Source: Rhodoferax sp.
GTDB lineage: Bacteria > Pseudomonadota > Gammaproteobacteria > Burkholderiales > Burkholderiaceae_C
Assembly (NCBI GenBank): GCA_028292305.1
Contig: JAQGMQ010000208.1
Coordinates: forward strand, 1-8,172
Direction of reading: 5' to 3'
Length of the DNA: 8,172 nucleotides
Positions 5,277 through 8,172 of the stretch are shown piece after piece. The position numbers and the translations under genes are program-made. Numbering within the stretch: position 1 is the stretch's first letter; each line of letters begins with the position of its first letter. Under the pieces are notes generated by a model that did no database searches, had not been told where the DNA came from, and saw only the letters and a list, made by a program, of their open reading frames with translations.

Positions 5277-6722
5277 TCAGGCCCTTGCAGCCAAAGTGGC
5301 AAAGAAACCGCGAGTGGTCGCGCCCACTTGGAAGGGCGTGATGGGAGCGTTCCACCATGGCTGGCCACCGACCCGGAAGACGAAGCGAAAAGCAGTCAAA
5401 TCGTAGTCAAACCAGATGTGCATCGACACATCGGATTTGATGCCTCCTGCCTTGGTGGCCGAGAGGTAGTTCGACAGATCGCCGAACACGATGTCGCCCT
5501 GGTCGCCGAGGGCCTGAGCGGCCTCGGTGAACAGGATCGGCCGGCCCATCAGCGTGCCGTAGGGCGCCGACGACAGACCGCCGGGGGGCAGGTACGCTGG
5601 GACAGCTGTGCCGGTACCGGGGAACGACATGGTCATCAGCGCCGGCTCAACATCGGCATGCATCAGCCAGCGTGCGTTGCGGCGAGCGGACGGTGCGACT
5701 GCGGTCCAAAGCTTGATGATGTTTGCGAACACCACGGTGTCAGCACCTTGGCCAGATTCCTTCGGTACCACCACAGTGCCGGCCGAGTTCAGGATGCCCA
5801 GCGGCATGCCGACGCCGGAGCCATTCAGGATGGCATCGTTCACCTTGAAGTTGATCTTCTCGGGTGCCTTTTTGTTGACGTAGCCGGCCATCGCTGGGGC
5901 GTCCTCCAGCAGCTCATCGGTGAGAGGCACCAGCGCGATCACCTTGTTCAGCTTCACAGCCTTCTCGGTCAGCGCGGGCTTGGACTGCGTCTTCAGGCCG
6001 GCTTCGCTTTCCCAGAATGCCTGGATGCCGCCGGAAGACTGCCACGGTGTGGTTTCGTCGGCCGGGAAAACGATCGAGTTGCCGGAGCTGATCTGCTGGT
6101 CGGTCAGCGCGAGGAGCGAGTCCTCGCCCATGACCTTTTGCATGATGGCCGCGCGGAAGTCGGGCGGCACGGCAAAGCCGCCGTCAGCGCCAACGCCTTC
6201 AGAACCGAAGCTGTTGGGCGCGGCATTGAAGAAGAGCCGTGGATCGGGCTGCGCGCCGTTGGCCGACGCCCGCATGACTGACATCAGGAACTCGCCGGAG
6301 TTCTGGAAGCCGCCGGAGCCGCGGGAGCCTGCGCGAGGAACCGCGGGAACGCCCGGACGCTGCGAGCCGGACGCCTGGGCCCGGGTCGTGTTGTCCTCCA
6401 GTACCTCGGGGTTGGTCTTGCGACCGCGGCGGCTGGCGGCCGCATCGATGCGGGCTTCGATGGCTTCGAACTCCCGGGAGTGGCTTTGAATCTGTCCGGC
6501 TTCTGCTTCAGTCAGTTCGCGCCCCTCTGCATCGGCGCTCGCTTGAATGCCTTTCGCTTGAGCAGCGAGATTGAGCAGGCGCTGCTCAAGTTCCTCGACG
6601 CTGGCCGCCTCGTTGAAGACGGCCGGCACGTGGCCATAAGCGGTGGGCGCGAAGCCGAGGATTGCTGCGACAGCGGCAGCGGTGAATGCATGCGCAAGAG
6701 CGCGTTTTTGCGACGTTTTCAT
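5277..6722 (-). CDS. Phage major capsid protein, HK97 family
   Basis: This 481-residue protein builds the icosahedral phage head. Residues 40-100 form a charged, probably coiled-coil delta (scaffolding) domain (VEELEQRLL...REFEAIEARIDA). A Gly/Pro/Arg-rich linker at 113-140 is where prohead protease cleavage is expected. The HK97-fold body then begins at GGFAVPPDFR (181-190), with an E-loop-like region (FPADETTPWQ...FWESEAGLKT), the conserved PLTDELLEDAP stretch, YLPPGGLSSAPYGTLMGRPI and the terminal FFATLAARA. Unusually, residues 1-30 read as a secretion-type signal (MKTSQKR, a hydrophobic Ala-rich core, then APTAYG), which classical HK97 capsid proteins lack. An in-frame TGA lies 18 bases before the ATG, so the frame cannot extend upstream. 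The ribosome binding site is weak (GAAAGA). No prohead protease, portal or terminase gene lies in the window. Confidence 0.93.
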   Translation of the reverse strand: MKTSQKRALAHAFTAAAVAAILGFAPTAYGHVPAVFNEAASVEELEQRLLNLAAQAKGIQASADAEGRELTEAEAGQIQSHSREFEAIEARIDAAASRRGRKTNPEVLEDNTTRAQASGSQRPGVPAVPRAGSRGSGGFQNSGEFLMSVMRASANGAQPDPRLFFNAAPNSFGSEGVGADGGFAVPPDFRAAIMQKVMGEDSLLALTDQQISSGNSIVFPADETTPWQSSGGIQAFWESEAGLKTQSKPALTEKAVKLNKVIALVPLTDELLEDAPAMAGYVNKKAPEKINFKVNDAILNGSGVGMPLGILNSAGTVVVPKESGQGADTVVFANIIKLWTAVAPSARRNARWLMHADVEPALMTMSFPGTGTAVPAYLPPGGLSSAPYGTLMGRPILFTEAAQALGDQGDIVFGDLSNYLSATKAGGIKSDVSMHIWFDYDLTAFRFVFRVGGQPWWNAPITPFQVGATTRGFFATLAARA

Positions 6723-6960
6723 TTCATGTCTTTCAAATCACAAGGCGCGATTTGGGCGCGCCGATCCGAGTCATCGCGGAATGCGAAAACTCGACTTCGG
6801 TGCGCCTGACATGTGCAAGCCGGGGCAGAGATGCCGCGGCGAGAGGGATGCAGTTCAACACTCGGCCGATCAACCTACGGGAAGCCCGGGCGCCAGGGCA
6901 GGCTTGCTGCGCTGGTCGCCTGATTGATTCGGCGGCGCAATTCTGCCATGACCTTGTCAA
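6723..6960. other. 238-base gap upstream of the capsid gene, no confident gene
   Basis: Phage head operons normally place the prohead protease immediately before the capsid gene. Here there is only a short minus-strand frame starting at ATG 6949 (MAELRRRINQATSAASLPWR..., 24 codons, ending in TAG). In the same frame beyond that TAG lies an open stretch of about 50 codons without a start codon, ending in the ATGA that overlaps the capsid start. This could be a small gene broken by a stop, or chance. A TTGACA hexamer (minus strand, 6955-6960) has no -10 at correct spacing. No terminator or strong promoter was found. Confidence 0.4.
6725..6734 (-). promoter_or_regulatory. Translation-start decamer GAAAGACATG, capsid gene copy
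   Basis: Read on the minus strand, GAAAGACATG lies exactly 2 bases before the capsid ATG. The same decamer at the same spacing precedes the 74-residue gene (7427-7436). GAAAGA may be the ribosome binding element. The ATG inside the decamer opens a two-codon frame whose TGA overlaps the true start. Confidence 0.4.
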
Positions 6961-7197
6961 CTACCCTAATGAAATTTCAGAATCTTCGAGGAACCATGGC
7001 TCATGCGTGTCCATCGCAAATGTGGTGCCGACTTTTGCCACCAGCTTTTGACCATCCCACCGCACGTGCAGCGTGGCAGCCCAGCCGGGGTTTTCCTTCA
7101 GATGGGCGACGGTTTTTCTTCCATGGGCACCGTCCTCGCCCTGGACCGCGGCAACGAAGTGTTTTCCGGCAGCTTGCAATTCTTTGTCGTATCGCAT
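6961..7197 (-). CDS. Small phage-cassette protein, function unknown (78 aa)
   Basis: The gene encodes 78 residues beginning MRYDKELQAAGKHFVAAVQG. The first half is a charged helix; the second half has alternating strands (WAATLHVRWDGQKLVAKVGT) and an acidic tail (WFLEDSEI). There is no signal peptide, transmembrane segment or Cys, so a small soluble alpha/beta protein is likely. The start is well supported: GGGGAGG lies 7 bases before the ATG at 7197, inside the end of the upstream gene. The upstream stop codon is only 2 bases away, so the pair is almost certainly co-transcribed and translationally linked. I do not recognise a family. The long frame extending to 7488 is rejected as antisense-like Arg/Pro-rich sequence. 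Confidence 0.7.
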   Translation of the reverse strand: MRYDKELQAAGKHFVAAVQGEDGAHGRKTVAHLKENPGWAATLHVRWDGQKLVAKVGTTFAMDTHEPWFLEDSEISLG

Positions 7198-7199
7198 GA

Positions 7200-7424
7200 T
7201 CACGCCTCCCCGCGGTGAGTGGCGATCCACACCGCCTGTTCGCCGGAGACCACGTAGATGGAAATGGCCGCCGGATCCCCGACACGGATGCGGAGCTCGA
7301 TCTCGCCGCCGCGGGCCTGGGCGTTGCCGATGGCCACGCGCGTGCTTTCGGGGAACCCGTTGAGCTCGTGGGCCAGGAAGTGCCCGGCAGCGTCGGCCAG
7401 GTCTTGAACGAGTGGATTTGTCAT
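7200..7424 (-). CDS. Small phage-cassette protein, function unknown (74 aa)
   Basis: The gene encodes 74 residues, starting MTNPLVQDLADAAGHFLAHE. An amphipathic N-terminal helix is followed by strands (STRVAIGN, EIELRIRV, ISIYVVSG, AVWIATH), a compact alpha-beta layout with no membrane segment. The start codon overlaps the stop of the upstream gene in an ATGA (7421-7424), a standard sign of translational coupling, and the decamer GAAAGACATG precedes it. The next gene starts 2 bases after its stop. I do not recognise a family; the size and packing suggest an accessory phage gene. Confidence 0.7.
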   Translation of the reverse strand: MTNPLVQDLADAAGHFLAHELNGFPESTRVAIGNAQARGGEIELRIRVGDPAAISIYVVSGEQAVWIATHRGEA

Positions 7425-7753
7425 GGCATGTCTTTCGTTTGCAAGGTGGTGGAAACAAGGTTGCGAAGCCGGCGGAGCACTGCGGCACTCCATGACCGCG
7501 CCGGCGGCCGGTACTCTTCGAGGAAGTGCTCGACCCGGGCCAGGGTGTCGGCTTGGAGCACGCGACAACCGGTCGCCGTGGCCGTCAGCCAGAAGCGGCC
7601 TTGGCGCTCAGCGCATTCCTTCGTCTTCGCGACGTTGAGGCTGAAACCGTGGTGGTGGGCTAGGCGGGCGGCCCGGCGGAAGGCCAGCGACTTCGTTTCG
7701 GGCCGGCGCCAGGTCGACGGCACGGCAGTCGCGGGAGATCCTTCGGAGCTCAT
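7421..7753 (-). CDS. Basic hypothetical protein, first gene of the coupled cassette (110 aa)
   Basis: The gene encodes 110 residues from the ATG at 7753, with AAAGG 8 bases upstream; an in-frame GTG at 7762 is an alternative start. After a disordered N-terminus, residues 21-85 look like a compact domain: a basic helix with His-rich turn (LAFRRAARLAHHHGF), then strands SLNVAKTKECAERQGRFWLT and ATATGCRVLQAD, then a helix (TLARVEHFLEEY). This resembles small hypothetical proteins of mobile elements with a similar strand-turn-strand-helix pattern, but I cannot name a family. The C-terminus is basic (LRRLRNL), which may indicate nucleic-acid binding. It overlaps the next gene by 4 bases. A short Cys pair (Cys47, Cys64) is not arranged like a zinc site. 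Confidence 0.62.
   Translation of the reverse strand: MSSEGSPATAVPSTWRRPETKSLAFRRAARLAHHHGFSLNVAKTKECAERQGRFWLTATATGCRVLQADTLARVEHFLEEYRPPARSWSAAVLRRLRNLVSTTLQTKDMP
7427..7436 (-). promoter_or_regulatory. Translation-start decamer GAAAGACATG, 74-aa gene copy
   Basis: This is identical in sequence and spacing (2 bases before ATG) to the site preceding the capsid gene 702 bases away. Here it lies within the last codons of the upstream 110-residue gene, so it is under coding constraint as well as possibly acting as a ribosome binding region. Confidence 0.4.
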
Positions 7754-7762
7754 GGTGCGCAC

Positions 7763-8172
7763 CTTTGGGCGGTCGCGATTCCGCGGGCGGCTTGCTTTGC
7801 TGGGGCGATCTGGCGCGGTGCGTCACTCCAAATGCGGGAATTTCCGGTATACAGAAAACGACCCCCGACAGGGCGTGCAGCCGTTAACTTTTTCAACAAA
7901 TGCGCCGCTGGCTGGGATGGGTGGCGTGCAGGTCTGACCGGCTCACAACTAGGTATGGCGCGGGTTCCGACGGCATTTGGGCATTTGCTGATAGCGACGC
8001 GGCCATTAACAAAGGCTGAAAGGGGGACTATTTTCTGCGCATGGGGAACAGTGCGGTCATGGGCCGATGACACCCTGAAGGATCTGACCCACCCCCACCC
8101 CTGCGTGGGTCGTGCATCCTGCTGGCGGGCTCCAGGCGCGTCGATCATGGCCGCGGTGTGACCCAGGGCTCC
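7763..8172. other. 410-base right-edge region with only weak reading frames
   Basis: A minus-strand frame of 132 codons (ATG at 8148 to TGA at 7750) ends in an ATGA overlap with the 110-residue gene, which mimics operon coupling. Its translation (MIDAPGARQQDARPTQGWGW...) is rich in Arg, Pro and Ala, lacks domain-like patterning and has no ribosome binding site. A plus-strand frame of 109 codons (7832-8161) covers the same DNA and is equally unconvincing. The AT-richer stretch GTATACAGAAAA near 7849-7860 and TTAACTTTTTCAACA near 7884-7899 may be regulatory. I cannot assign a function. Confidence 0.35.
8086..8111. repeat. Perfect 7-bp inverted repeat
   Basis: GACCCAC (8086-8092) and GTGGGTC (8105-8111) form a GC-rich stem around a 12-base C-rich loop. 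No T run follows on either strand, so it is a weak terminator candidate; it could be a protein-binding site or chance in GC-rich DNA. Confidence 0.35.

Noticed and set aside
5204..5368. 55-residue N-terminal extension of the SGNH protein
   Set aside because: It would run through the capsid terminator and into the capsid gene antisense, whereas ATG 5203 has AGGAAGG at ideal spacing.
5220..6281. 353-codon plus-strand frame opposite the capsid gene
   Set aside because: It is antisense to a well-supported HK97 capsid gene, and its His/Arg/Gly-rich translation has no domain character.
6955..6960. TTGACA -35 hexamer as a capsid promoter (minus strand)
   Set aside because: No -10-like hexamer lies 16-18 bases downstream; the sequence there is CGCCGC.
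7198..7488. 97-residue N-terminal extension of the 78-aa gene
   Set aside because: It overlaps the 74-aa gene in another frame and is Arg/Pro-rich; the ATG at 7197 has a strong GGGGAGG site.

Overview
The window looks like accessory DNA from a high-GC Gram-negative bacterium. A beta-proteobacterium of the Burkholderiales or Rhodocyclales type is most likely. That is inferred from the GC-rich coding style, a PEP-CTERM surface protein gene behind a sigma-54 promoter, and beta-proteobacterial-looking phage genes. No rRNA, tRNA, CRISPR array or transposase is visible, so the taxon cannot be fixed more tightly.

Left part (1-2190). The window opens inside a degraded plus-strand reading frame with a short phage/plasmid-like helix-turn-helix-type stretch. 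Next comes a complete PEP-CTERM exported protein gene (495-1151, +). It has a near-consensus -24/-12 sigma-54 promoter, a candidate upstream activator site about 97 bases before the expected transcript start, and an intrinsic terminator. Convergent with it is a SRAP-family (YedK/HMCES) gene (1188-1940, -) with all four core active-site residues. About 250 bases without a convincing gene follow.

Middle (2191-3539). Two genes diverge from a short region: a small two-helix membrane protein (-) and an HNH-like nuclease candidate (+). This block is visibly poorer in GC than its neighbours, which suggests separate acquisition.

Right part (3548-8172). Everything recognisable lies on the minus strand and reads right to left. 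Three small tightly coupled genes of unknown function (110, 74 and 78 aa) are followed by a 238-base gap, an HK97-type major capsid protein, an intrinsic terminator, and a large multidomain protein ending in an SGNH/GDSL hydrolase domain. No terminase, portal, prohead protease or tail gene flanks the capsid gene within the window, so this is either a rearranged prophage remnant or an unusually organised phage-like element. The capsid protein also carries an unexpected signal-peptide-like N-terminus. The last 410 bases hold only weak reading frames and an inverted repeat.

Two observations stand out: the sigma-54-controlled PEP-CTERM gene, and the capsid plus SGNH-esterase pair sitting behind a small coupled gene cassette instead of the usual head genes.
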